A DNA stretch of 64,000 bases from positions 62,001 through 126,000 of the forward strand of contig JAPLTX010000027.1 in NCBI GenBank assembly GCA_026397915.1, given 5' to 3'. This document shows positions 1-8,551 of the stretch, piece after piece. Position 1 is the stretch's first letter; every line of letters starts with the position of its first letter. The notes under the pieces are model-generated. The model did not search any database. It was given only the letters and a program-made list of their open reading frames with translations, and was not told where the DNA came from. The stretch comes from Verrucomicrobiota bacterium. Its GTDB lineage: Bacteria > Verrucomicrobiota > Verrucomicrobiia > CAIQCK01. A program made the position numbers and the translations under genes.

Positions 1-204
1 CTGCTGTTCGGATTGCTGGTAAGGTGGCCGAGGCTGTATCAGTATCCGGTGCTGCGCAGGTTCATGTTCGGGCTGCCCGTCCTTGTATTGCGCCTGTTGC
101 GTGAGGTGATGTATTTGAAATGGATGTCAAAGGTGCACTCTGGCGAAACCGGACTAGCACACAAACTCAAGGTGTTTTGGAGATATTTAGCATCACCTCG
201 TTGA
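1..204 (+). CDS. C-terminal end of an unidentified protein (truncated by window start)
   Basis: The frame is open from base 1 to a TGA at 202-204, so only about the last 67 residues are visible. The fragment is basic and hydrophobic (Trp/Arg/Leu-rich, with an RRFMFGLPVLVLRLLRE stretch), which fits the membrane-proximal tail of a polysaccharide-biosynthesis or glycosyltransferase protein. It ends five bases before the next ATG, so the two are probably co-transcribed. The family cannot be named from this fragment. Confidence 0.45.
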   Translation: MLFGLLVRWPRLYQYPVLRRFMFGLPVLVLRLLREVMYLKWMSKVHSGETGLAHKLKVFWRYLASPR

Positions 205-209
205 TTCCA

Positions 210-2087
210 ATGAAACAAACAACACGATGGTATGAACGAAGATGGGTAGAAATAGTGCTTGTGTTGGGCATCATTGTGGGCGCGTCTTTTTTCGCGTTCT
301 GGAGGGTGGATAGTTTTTCAGGAGGATTGCACTGGGAGAACTACGACCACGCTTTCTGCGCGGGCCTTGTTGATTCTGGCCGCGTATCGGCGCAGGACAT
401 GTGGAGGACGATTGGCAAGGGTTACGCTTCAACGGTGGTCCAGTGCGCGGTCTTGTCTGTTCTGAACATGGGCTGGGGAGCTTCGGGCATTGTGTTCCTG
501 AATTGTCTGGTGGCCGTGTGGACGGTCACTTTCACTTACATCCTGGCGCGGTTGTGCTTTGGCCGGATGGCCGGCATTGCAGCGGCGACGTTGCTGTTGG
601 GTTGTCCGGCGTTCATCACCCACACGTTTTGCGGTTACTACGCAGCGCTCTTGAACGCGGCGGCAGCGGTTCCTTGTGTCTTGCTGTTCGTGTTGGCTCA
701 CAGGACACGGAATCCGCTCTATCTCTTGGGAGCCTCATATCTGCTGTCGTGGTCATATCTGTTCGCGTATGTGAGCTTTCCGGTTCTGATGCTAGCGATC
801 ATCTTCGCCCTTTTGGTGGCGTCGGCTTTCCAGCGCCGAGTTCTTCTGGGCGTTCGCTGGTATCTTGCGGCCATGACAGTCCTTGTCGTTTCGATCCTTG
901 CCAATGGCGCGCTGGTATCGGTCTACTACTGTGGACAGGATCCGCTGTTCGTCGTGCGAAGCATCGAGTCACAGAGCACCGGAATACTTGGGCCCATATG
1001 GCAGTTGTTGGACAGTGGCAATAGTGCAAGTCAAGCGGGCGGCCCGACTAAACTGCAACCACAACAAGTCCTGGCCAACGTGCTGAATATGATTGTCGAG
1101 ACTTTTGTTGGAGCCAGTCCGGCATACAAGACGTTTGTGCCATCCATTCCCGCAGCGGTTTGGCCCTTTGACCACCTCGGCGCAAACCTTCCGGGGACGC
1201 CCGCACTTTGCTTTCCTATGACGATTCTGTTGATTGCCGGAGTGATCGGCACGCTCGTTGTCAGGAGGTTTGACTTGATGGTGGTCGCGCTCGTTTGGTC
1301 TGTGCTGTTGCTCATCGTCAGTCTGGCTCTTTCGTTTCACACGCGGCGGCTTGTGATTGTAGCGCCCTTCATGGCAACGACCGCGGCGTTCGGTCTGTCG
1401 TGGTTGGTCACGCTACTTTTCAGGAATTGGCCCCACACGAGACAAAGCCTGATCGTGCTGCTTCCAATGGCCGTCCTAGCGTATGCGGCTCACGACATCA
1501 AATCGCGATTCAGCCAACATCTGCGGACATTGCAATACGACTGCAACGCTGAGGTTGGACAATTCATCTCTCAGAATTTGGACGCAACGAAAGACGTGCT
1601 GGTGCTTCTGGATAAGTCGGTGATGTTCCCCTCGGCATTGTATTGTGAGACCGGCTTCCGCCCATACCGGTTTGCCGTTATGAGCGAGTTCTACTTTCCA
1701 GTCCTACTCGCATCCGGCGACGGGAATCTAGTGCCACTACAAGAAACTTATTCGTGTGAACTCCATCACATGGGTCACATGCTGCGATACTGCAACATGC
1801 AGTTCCCCTCAGTGCCGTTTGATTTACGCCCCGATGCACGAGATGCCGCATGGCAGCAGTTTCATGCGCTACTCCTTTCCGAGAATCAGAAGGGACATCA
1901 ACTCTACCTCTTGGCATCGCTGGCGGAGGAGAAGAGCCTTGAGGCGGGATCTCAATACCTATACCAGTTCTTGCTGACCGAACTGGAGCGAAGAAAGGTT
2001 GGCCTGCAACCAGTTGCCGAGTTCGGGCGCCAGCCGACGGGTCATCCCCACGCCATCGTATTTAAGCTCTCGCTACCGGCCGGCTGA
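210..2087 (+). CDS. Polytopic membrane protein, GT-C-like, unknown function
   Basis: A 625-residue protein with a first membrane helix near residues 13-32 and about ten further hydrophobic segments up to about residue 440. A soluble C-terminal part of about 180 residues follows. The layout (many helices, extracytoplasmic loops, soluble tail) resembles GT-C lipid-linked sugar transferases, but no catalytic motif could be assigned. The start at 210 is chosen because it follows the stop of the upstream frame and leads directly into the first membrane helix; a reading from 120 adds 30 residues that overlap the upstream gene. Base composition is visibly less GC-rich than the operon next to it. It is convergent with the sugar operon. 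Confidence 0.65.
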   Translation: MKQTTRWYERRWVEIVLVLGIIVGASFFAFWRVDSFSGGLHWENYDHAFCAGLVDSGRVSAQDMWRTIGKGYASTVVQCAVLSVLNMGWGASGIVFLNCLVAVWTVTFTYILARLCFGRMAGIAAATLLLGCPAFITHTFCGYYAALLNAAAAVPCVLLFVLAHRTRNPLYLLGASYLLSWSYLFAYVSFPVLMLAIIFALLVASAFQRRVLLGVRWYLAAMTVLVVSILANGALVSVYYCGQDPLFVVRSIESQSTGILGPIWQLLDSGNSASQAGGPTKLQPQQVLANVLNMIVETFVGASPAYKTFVPSIPAAVWPFDHLGANLPGTPALCFPMTILLIAGVIGTLVVRRFDLMVVALVWSVLLLIVSLALSFHTRRLVIVAPFMATTAAFGLSWLVTLLFRNWPHTRQSLIVLLPMAVLAYAAHDIKSRFSQHLRTLQYDCNAEVGQFISQNLDATKDVLVLLDKSVMFPSALYCETGFRPYRFAVMSEFYFPVLLASGDGNLVPLQETYSCELHHMGHMLRYCNMQFPSVPFDLRPDARDAAWQQFHALLLSENQKGHQLYLLASLAEEKSLEAGSQYLYQFLLTELERRKVGLQPVAEFGRQPTGHPHAIVFKLSLPAG

Positions 2088-2301
2088 GAAACGCACGCAT
2101 TAACTGCGAAGGGTGGTTGTGCTCTGCTGCAGCCAGCAGTTCCGTGAACTTTCAGTGAAAATCGTCAACCACCCGCCCGTCGGGCAGGCGAATTCGCTTG
2201 CGGGAAAGCTTGATCCGCGGCGGCGCAACGAAAACCTCCCAGATTTCCAGAACCTGCTACAGGAAGGATTGGTGTGTCGATCATCGTTTCGGTCTGGTCG
2301 T

Positions 2302-3006
2302 TTACTTCCACCAGAAAACCTCGCGGATGACTTGGAACATATAGGCCGCACCCCAGCGGACGACCTGGAGCTTGGCCTTGCCGCCAATGCGGGGCGGTTC
2401 GTCGCCGGGAATTTCGCCGACTTTCAGACGGCGCTTGAGCGCGCGCACTGAAAGCAACGGCTCCCAACTGATCCGCGTATGGAACAATCGTTCCGGCGTG
2501 GCGTGGGACTCTTCCTTGTCCAGATCCAGCTCGCTGACTAGGTTCGTTCTATAGGCACGATACATCACCATCGAGTCGGTCAGGTGACCGCCATGTAGGA
2601 CATTGATGGCGGTGGTAAAAAGCCAGTTGCCGAAACCGGTGATCCACGAATCGTCCTGGCTCTTGGCCGGCGGCAGGTAGCGCGAAACAATCACCATGTC
2701 GTAGCCCTCGCGCATCTTCTCAATCAGCGGCGGGATCAACTCGGCGACGGAGTTGCCGTCAGGACTGAACGTGATGACGACGTCACCTTTAATCAATGGC
2801 CACACCTCGTTGTAACCCTGTCGCAGACCGCGCTCTTTCTGCACATAGACTTCATAGCCATTGGCGCGGGCCCACTCGGCAGTGCCGTCGGTTGAGTTGC
2901 CGTCCAAGAACAAGATCTGGTCACACCATTCCCGTTTGATCTGCGGCATGATGGCTTTCATGCCATTGATTTCGTTGAGCGTGAGAATGAGCAGTGTTGT
3001 TTTCAA
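2302..3006 (-). CDS. Family 2 glycosyltransferase
   Basis: A 234-residue GT-A-fold transferase. The N-terminus has the GT2 signature: a hydrophobic strand with TLNE, then FLDGNSTDGT for nucleotide binding, and near residue 80 a FSPDGN segment in the place of the DxD metal site. It is short for the family and has no predicted membrane anchor, although the last 15 residues are aromatic and hydrophobic. It is the last gene of the nine-gene reverse operon, 20 bp after the radical SAM gene. It probably transfers the sugar made by the operon, or a neighbouring residue, to a lipid or glycan; donor and acceptor are unknown. Confidence 0.8.
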   Translation of the reverse strand: MKTTLLILTLNEINGMKAIMPQIKREWCDQILFLDGNSTDGTAEWARANGYEVYVQKERGLRQGYNEVWPLIKGDVVITFSPDGNSVAELIPPLIEKMREGYDMVIVSRYLPPAKSQDDSWITGFGNWLFTTAINVLHGGHLTDSMVMYRAYRTNLVSELDLDKEESHATPERLFHTRISWEPLLSVRALKRRLKVGEIPGDEPPRIGGKAKLQVVRWGAAYMFQVIREVFWWK

Positions 3007-3026
3007 AATGGTTCCGGCCGTTGAAG

Positions 3027-4535
3027 CTAGGCGTTGTGCCGTTCGAGCTTATGCGAGGCCATCTCGCGGATGTGCTCCACGGTGTCGGGACCGAATCTTT
3101 TCTGAATCATGTCCAGATATGCCGGGCTGTTGAAATAAACCTGAAACGCGCGGTCTCGGAAACGAATGACCTCCGACGCGGGCAGGTGCTTGGTAGGTAG
3201 CGGCAGCATGTCCGCCGAGTGTTGCGAATAGCCCGTCCACGTCTTCGGCAACGGCCAGCCTTCGTGGACGGCGGTGCTGTAGAGCTGCGAGCCGGGATAG
3301 GCCATCGCGCAATAGAAGTTGGCAAACTCGGCGTTGAGCGCCAACGCCATGTCCAGCGTCTCCTGCATCGTCTGGAAATCGTCCTCGGGCAGGCCGAAGA
3401 TATAATTCGCTATGACGTTGATGCCGGCGTCGCGCACGCGGTTGATGGTCTTGAAAATCTCCGGCTGGCCGTAGCCCTTCTGCACGTCGTCGCGGACACG
3501 CTCGCTGGCCGCTTCGACTCCGAAGGCGAGCCATAGGATGCCGGCGCGCTGGAGCTTCTCGATCATGTTCTCGCGCACGGTGTCCACGCGGGCATAGGCC
3601 CAGATGTTGAAGTCCAGCCCGCGCTCGATGATGCCGTCGCAGATGCCCTCGACGTGGCCGGGCTTGAGCACGAACAACTCGTCGGCAAATTTCACGTTGC
3701 GCACGCCATACTTCGTTGCGAGCAACTCCAGGTCGTCCACGATCCGCTTGGGACTCCAAAGCCGGTAGCTGTTGGCGCTTTCCTTGAGGCCGATGACTTT
3801 CTCACCGCTCTTGAACGGCGCTTGGATGCAGCAGAAGGAGCAATGATAGGGGCAGCCGAGCGTGGTGTAGATGGTCGCGTAAGGCTGGCGTTGGAGGTGG
3901 CCGAAGCAATGCCAGTTGTGCGCGCGGTAGAGCTGCATCGGCAGCAGGTCCCACGCGATGCCAGGCATCTCCTCGTCTAGGCTCCGCAGCAGCGGCGCCG
4001 CCGTCTTACTGTGGCACAAATCGCCGTTGTCGCGATACCAGAGGTCGGGAACTTTGCTCCACTGCGGCGCGGGCGATCGGAGCGCTTCCAGCAGCGCCGT
4101 CATCGTGAAGAGACCCTCGCCGTTGCTGACGAAATCGGTTTTCTCCTCGCGCATCGTCCGCTCCGGCAGCGAGGCGACGTGGCCGCCGACCATGAGCACA
4201 GGCGTTTCGGGAGAAGTGGCCTTGAGGGCCGCACAACAATGGCCCGCCGCCGTCATGTTCTGCGTCGAAGCAGACGGTTGGTGGCCATAGACCACTACGG
4301 CCGTCAACCGTGGGTTCATCTCCGCCACGCGCGCCGCCGTTTCTTCTGCCGAAAGATGCTCGCCGCCTGCGTCCACGATGGCGACCGAAAACCCCTTCAC
4401 CCGCACGAAGCTGGCCATCAAGCCCGCCCAGACCGGCGGCTCGATCGCGCTCAGTTCTTTGCCCAGAGTCTGGTAAACTCCGGCGCGGTCGCCTGGGTTC
4501 ACCAGCACGAGGTCAATTTGGTGTTGCTTGGCCAT
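3027..4535 (-). CDS. B12-binding-domain radical SAM protein
   Basis: A 502-residue protein with two parts. The first ~150 residues form a cobalamin-binding-like Rossmann domain (LVLVNPGD start, MVGGH near 115-119). A radical SAM barrel follows, with the 4Fe-4S motif GCPYHCSFC (Cys228, Cys232, Cys235). The C-terminal ~130 residues have the alpha-helical character of class B enzymes. No DxHxxQ-type B12 motif is evident, so cobalamin may bind base-off without a lower ligand, as in many class B methylases. Position between the PLP dehydratase and the GT2 gene suggests C-methylation or another radical modification of the sugar. A different radical reaction cannot be excluded. Confidence 0.85.
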   Translation of the reverse strand: MAKQHQIDLVLVNPGDRAGVYQTLGKELSAIEPPVWAGLMASFVRVKGFSVAIVDAGGEHLSAEETAARVAEMNPRLTAVVVYGHQPSASTQNMTAAGHCCAALKATSPETPVLMVGGHVASLPERTMREEKTDFVSNGEGLFTMTALLEALRSPAPQWSKVPDLWYRDNGDLCHSKTAAPLLRSLDEEMPGIAWDLLPMQLYRAHNWHCFGHLQRQPYATIYTTLGCPYHCSFCCIQAPFKSGEKVIGLKESANSYRLWSPKRIVDDLELLATKYGVRNVKFADELFVLKPGHVEGICDGIIERGLDFNIWAYARVDTVRENMIEKLQRAGILWLAFGVEAASERVRDDVQKGYGQPEIFKTINRVRDAGINVIANYIFGLPEDDFQTMQETLDMALALNAEFANFYCAMAYPGSQLYSTAVHEGWPLPKTWTGYSQHSADMLPLPTKHLPASEVIRFRDRAFQVYFNSPAYLDMIQKRFGPDTVEHIREMASHKLERHNA

Positions 4536-4591
4536 TAGAACAAACTTCTACAATCTCCATACCACATCAGCAAGCGGGCTGCATGGATTTT

Positions 4592-5776
4592 TCAGAGCGC
4601 GTTGATCAGCGCGCACAGCTTCTGAATTTTCGTTTTCTCCAGCGTCGGGTAATTGCCGATGTAGCAGCCGTGGAAATGGACGTGCTCGACGTTTGGATAT
4701 TTTTCGCACTCCTCGTCGCCGACGATGCGGCGGAGGTAAGGCTGGCGCAGTTGATTGCCGCCACCGGACAGGCCGCGCCGGAACTCCACGCCGTGCGCCC
4801 GCAACGCCGCTTCCACGCGGCCCCACAACGCCGCGTCCGGCTCCCGCAGCACCAGCGTGAAGGCGTAGTTGCTGCTGCCCTCCACGGCGAAGTCGGTCTG
4901 GAACTTCGCCGGATCGAGGCCGGCTAGGAACAGCCGCAGGTTCTCGCGCCGGGCCTCGTTGTTGGTGTCGAGGCGCTTGAGTTGCGCGCGGCCGAGCACG
5001 CCCATCAACTCGGTTGGCCGGACGTTGTAGCCGGGAAACGCGAAGATGAAATCTGGTGTCAGGTCGGGACGCGCCTCGGCGTATTGCTGCCGGCGCGCCT
5101 CGCTGGTGGACTCGCGCACCATGCCGTGCGAACGAAGCATCCGCACCGTCTCATACAGCCCCTCGTCATTGGTGCAAATCATCCCGCCCTCGATCGTGCT
5201 CATGTGGTGGGCGAAGTAGAACGAGAAGTTGGAGACCAGCCCGAAGCTGCCGACCTTGCGGCCGTTGAACGTCGCGCCGTGCGACTCACAGCAGTCCTCG
5301 ATGAGCGGCACGTTGCGCGCCGCCAGCCCGTCGAGCAATGGTTGCGTGAGCGCGTTGTAGCCAAGGATGTGCGTGAGGAAGACCGCGCGGGTGTCGCGGG
5401 TGACTTCCCGCAACACCTGCTCGGCGTCCATGCCGAGCGTGCGGCGGTCAATGTCCACGAAGACGGGATCGAATCCGTTCTGGAGCACCGAGGTAATGTC
5501 CGACACCCACGTCAGCGGCGGCACGATAACTTCGCCGCCGCCGAACTGTTCGCGCAGCGCCGCCATCGTCAGCAGATTGGCGGAAGCGCCGCTGTTGACC
5601 AACACGCTGTATTTTACGCCGAGCCACTCGGACCATTCGCGCTCGAAGGCGCGCACCTGCTCGCCGTGCGTCAGGCGCGGCTGGGGCTGTTGCAGGTAGG
5701 CGATCAGGGCGTCAAGGTCCCCGCGAGTTATGTTATCGTCCATCAACGGCCAGTTCAGGGATTCTGCGGTAGTCAT
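4592..5776 (-). CDS. ColD-like PLP-dependent sugar 3-dehydratase (DegT/DnrJ/EryC1 family)
   Basis: A 394-residue fold-type I PLP enzyme with typical DegT features: SGASANLL for phosphate binding, EDCCESHGA with the PLP-ring Asp, and the FSFYFAHHMSTIEGG segment. In normal sugar aminotransferases the PLP lysine sits where His190 is found here. A His at this position marks the 3-dehydratases ColD (GDP-4-keto-6-deoxymannose 3-dehydratase) and RfbH/E1. The clustered cysteines that bind the E1 iron-sulfur centre are absent, so ColD is the better match. The likely reaction is removal of the C3 hydroxyl of an NDP-4-keto-6-deoxy sugar. It lies 17 bp after the transketolase C-subunit gene. Confidence 0.85.
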   Translation of the reverse strand: MTTAESLNWPLMDDNITRGDLDALIAYLQQPQPRLTHGEQVRAFEREWSEWLGVKYSVLVNSGASANLLTMAALREQFGGGEVIVPPLTWVSDITSVLQNGFDPVFVDIDRRTLGMDAEQVLREVTRDTRAVFLTHILGYNALTQPLLDGLAARNVPLIEDCCESHGATFNGRKVGSFGLVSNFSFYFAHHMSTIEGGMICTNDEGLYETVRMLRSHGMVRESTSEARRQQYAEARPDLTPDFIFAFPGYNVRPTELMGVLGRAQLKRLDTNNEARRENLRLFLAGLDPAKFQTDFAVEGSSNYAFTLVLREPDAALWGRVEAALRAHGVEFRRGLSGGGNQLRQPYLRRIVGDEECEKYPNVEHVHFHGCYIGNYPTLEKTKIQKLCALINAL

Positions 5777-5793
5777 AGCGTTAGTTCTCGGAA

Positions 5794-6747
5794 TCAGGCT
5801 GCGTTCGCCTTGGCAACGGCCTGAAGAATGCTTTCTTCATCCATGCCGGCCAGCTTGTGCAACAACGAGCGGTTGCCCACATCGTAAATAAAACGATCGT
5901 CCACGCCGAGCGCACGCACCGGGATCGCCGCGCCGCGCTGGGCCAGCAGGCCCACGATCAGGGCGTCGAGGCCGCCCCGGTGGATGAAACCTTCCTCGAC
6001 GGTCACGATCTGCCGGTATTGTTTCAGCACACCGAAGAGTCGTTCCTCGTCCAGCGGCTTGAAGGAAAACAGATCCACCAAGCCGATCGGCACGGTCGCC
6101 TGCGCCAGCGCCCGCCGCGCTACCTGTGTCATGAAACCGGTGGCGACGACGCATGTGCCGCCGCCTTGGGCGAGTTCGTGGAAGCCATCCTCCAAACTAA
6201 CGGCGGCGTCCTCCGCGTAAATCTGGGGGACGGGCTTGCTGTCGAGCCGGATGTATTTGGGCTTGTTGACGTGCAACGACCGTTCCGCAAAACGGGACGC
6301 CGTCACCCAGTCGCCCGGCGAGAGCACTTCCATGTTGGGCAGCAACCGCATCAGGGTAATGTCTTCAAGGCAATGGTGACTCGGCCCGGACACGTCGTAG
6401 CTGAAACCGGCGCCAACGCCGACGATGTTGACGTTGAGCGGTCTCAACTGCGCCGCCATGGACAGGTTCGTCCGGATTTGCTCATAGCAACGCATCGTCA
6501 TGAACCCAGCGATGCCGTAGGCGTAGGCGGTGAAGCCTTCCAGCGCCAGGCCGGTCGCCACATTGACCGCGTTCTGCTCGGCGATGCCGACGTTGACGAA
6601 CCGGTCTTTGAACTCCGAGCGGATCTTGTCGAGCGTCGGCGCGCCGAAATCGTCGGTCACGATGAACACCTTCTCGCCCTCCTTCAATGCCGCGTAGAGC
6701 CGGCCGAGGAAGACGTCGCGCATGGTCATGGATTGCGGCGAATTCAT
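5794..6747 (-). CDS. Transketolase-like enzyme, C-terminal subunit
   Basis: A 317-residue protein matching the pyrimidine-binding and C-terminal domains of transketolase. It contains NVGIAEQN with the Glu that activates thiamine diphosphate, and a GPSHHCLED loop. Its ATG overlaps the stop of the N-subunit gene by four bases (ATGA), which implies translational coupling and a heteromeric enzyme. Split transketolases also occur in pentose metabolism, but here the pair lies inside a nucleotide-sugar operon. Transfer of a two-carbon unit to a keto sugar is therefore plausible. The substrate is inferred, not shown. Confidence 0.88.
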   Translation of the reverse strand: MNSPQSMTMRDVFLGRLYAALKEGEKVFIVTDDFGAPTLDKIRSEFKDRFVNVGIAEQNAVNVATGLALEGFTAYAYGIAGFMTMRCYEQIRTNLSMAAQLRPLNVNIVGVGAGFSYDVSGPSHHCLEDITLMRLLPNMEVLSPGDWVTASRFAERSLHVNKPKYIRLDSKPVPQIYAEDAAVSLEDGFHELAQGGGTCVVATGFMTQVARRALAQATVPIGLVDLFSFKPLDEERLFGVLKQYRQIVTVEEGFIHRGGLDALIVGLLAQRGAAIPVRALGVDDRFIYDVGNRSLLHKLAGMDEESILQAVAKANAA

Positions 6748-7589
6748 TGCTTGCCTCCGATGGCCGCAGCGACCTGTTCCTGGTTGAGTGTCTTCACGTG
6801 GCAGAGCGCATTGTTCTCCAACTGTGGCACGCCCCGGCCCTTGATCGTCCGCGCCACGATGGCCTGCGGCCGGGCGGAACCGGATTGGCGGCAGTTCGAC
6901 AAAGCTTGGTGGACGGCGGCAATGTCATGGCCGTCCACCGTGACCGCGTCCCACTGGAACTCACGCAACTTCCGGTCCAGCGGGTCGAGGTTGATGATGT
7001 TGCGGCAGTAGTCAAGCATCGCGATGCCGTTGCAGTCCGCGATGAGGACCAGATTATTCAAGCCCTGCTGGCCGGCGAACATCACCGCCTCCCAGACGGA
7101 GCCTTCGCAGAGTTCGCCGTCGCCCACGACCACATAGACGAACGCGTCGGAACGCTTTTGCTTCAATGCCAGCGCCATGCCGCAGGCCACGCCAAGGCCA
7201 TGACCGAGCGAGCCGTTGGTGGTTTCGATGCCGGGGATGTTCGCGTCGGGAATGCCGCCGAGGCGCGACCCCGCCTTGCAGACGCCCGCCAACTCCTCAC
7301 GGCCGATGAATCCCACGTCGGCCAGAATCGGGTAGATCGAAACGCAGCCGTGGCCTTTGCTGGCGATGAAACGGTCGCGGCCTTCCCACTGCGGGTTGCG
7401 CGGGTCGAACCGCAGCACGTTGCCGTAGTAGAGCGTGGTCAGGATTTCCACCGGCGACAACGACGACGCAACGCGCGTTTCCGGAGCCGTGCCGTGAATC
7501 TTCAGCGTCTCGCGCCAGACCCACGCAGCCTTTTCTTTCAGGCGACCCAGCAGTGCCGCGGCGACGGTTTGTTTCGATTCGTTTGACAT
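6744..7589 (-). CDS. Transketolase-like enzyme, N-terminal (ThDP pyrophosphate) subunit
   Basis: A 281-residue protein carrying the thiamine diphosphate motif: GDGELCEGSVWE, then an Asn in ADCNG about 25 residues later, plus the ASKGHG active-site segment. The start at 7589 (MSNESK) lies 10 bp after the preceding gene. A longer reading would run about 40 residues into that gene and looks non-coding. Together with the following gene it makes up one full transketolase split at the usual domain border. It acts in the cytosol, probably on a donor ketose and an operon-made sugar intermediate. Confidence 0.9.
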   Translation of the reverse strand: MSNESKQTVAAALLGRLKEKAAWVWRETLKIHGTAPETRVASSLSPVEILTTLYYGNVLRFDPRNPQWEGRDRFIASKGHGCVSIYPILADVGFIGREELAGVCKAGSRLGGIPDANIPGIETTNGSLGHGLGVACGMALALKQKRSDAFVYVVVGDGELCEGSVWEAVMFAGQQGLNNLVLIADCNGIAMLDYCRNIINLDPLDRKLREFQWDAVTVDGHDIAAVHQALSNCRQSGSARPQAIVARTIKGRGVPQLENNALCHVKTLNQEQVAAAIGGKQ

Positions 7590-7599
7590 AGAAGCCTGT

Positions 7600-8538
7600 T
7601 TACTTACGCGACGACTCCCACTCCAACAAGCTTCGATACGTTGCCTGTAGGCCGCTCTCGAACGAAGTCGCCGGACGCCAGCCCATCGCCAGCAGCCGGC
7701 TCGAATCAAGCCGCTTCAACGGCGCGCCGTCCGGCTTGGAGGTATCGAAGCGCAGTTCGCCCGTGTAGCCCACGACCCGCCGGATGGTTTCGGCGGCTTC
7801 GCGGATGGAAATGTCCGTGCCGCCGCCGAGGTTGATCGGCTCGGCGTCGTCGTAGCTGTCCATCACGAAGATGCACGCATCGGCGACATCGTCGGCGTAG
7901 ATGAACTCGCGCCGCGGCTGGCCCGTGCCCCAGACCTCGACGCTGCCCGCGCCGCTCTTTTTCGCTTCGTGCATCTTGAGCATGAGCGCCGGCACCACGT
8001 GGGAATCCTCGGCGTTGAACTTGCAGCCCGGCCCGAACACGTCGGCGGGAATGCCGCTGATGAAATGCGCGCCGTGCTGCCGGCGGTAAGCTTGGCAAAG
8101 CGTGATGCCGGCCATCTTGGCCATCGCATACGGCCCGCTGGTGGGTTCCATCGGGCCGGCCATCAGCGACGCGACGCTCATCGGCTGGGGACACTGTCTC
8201 GGATAAACACAGGAGCTGGCCAGATAAAGCAGCTTGGCGACGCCATGCCGGTGAGCGCTGGCGATAACGTTCGAGATCACTTGCAGGTTGTTCAACATCA
8301 GGTCGGCCGGATACTTCTGGTTGGCGCTGATGCCGCCCGACCTGCCGGCGGCCACGAAAACGCAGGCTGGTTTGGTCCGCGCGAGAAAACTCTCCACAGC
8401 GGCGGCGTCTGTCACGTCCGGCGCGTCGGCCCCCGTGCCAACGATATGGGCGCAGCCTTTGCGGCGCAGTTGGCCAATGATGGCACTGCCGATGAGCGTG
8501 TCGGCGCCGGCAACGAAGATGGTGGCCTGCAAATTCAA
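7600..8538 (-). CDS. GDP-L-fucose-synthase/ColC-like epimerase-reductase
   Basis: A 312-residue extended SDR protein. Visible GDP-fucose-synthase hallmarks are the N-terminal glycine-rich NADP site (GADTLIG), the catalytic SSCVYP segment (Ser and Cys110), Tyr137 and Lys141 in YAMAK, and the FNAEDSHVVPAL segment with the epimerisation His. Such enzymes epimerise at C3/C5 and reduce the C4 keto group of GDP-4-keto-6-deoxy sugars; ColC does this in colitose synthesis. Pairing with a ColD-like enzyme fits a GDP-3,6-dideoxy or related sugar. Exact stereochemistry cannot be read from sequence. It lies 13 bp after the kinase gene. Confidence 0.85.
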   Translation of the reverse strand: MNLQATIFVAGADTLIGSAIIGQLRRKGCAHIVGTGADAPDVTDAAAVESFLARTKPACVFVAAGRSGGISANQKYPADLMLNNLQVISNVIASAHRHGVAKLLYLASSCVYPRQCPQPMSVASLMAGPMEPTSGPYAMAKMAGITLCQAYRRQHGAHFISGIPADVFGPGCKFNAEDSHVVPALMLKMHEAKKSGAGSVEVWGTGQPRREFIYADDVADACIFVMDSYDDAEPINLGGGTDISIREAAETIRRVVGYTGELRFDTSKPDGAPLKRLDSSRLLAMGWRPATSFESGLQATYRSLLEWESSRK

Positions 8539-8551
8539 GGGGGGAACGTAG

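Noticed and set aside
4592-5776. Ordinary sugar aminotransferase
   Set aside because: The PLP lysine position holds His190, as in ColD and RfbH; a normal aminotransferase cannot form the internal aldimine there.
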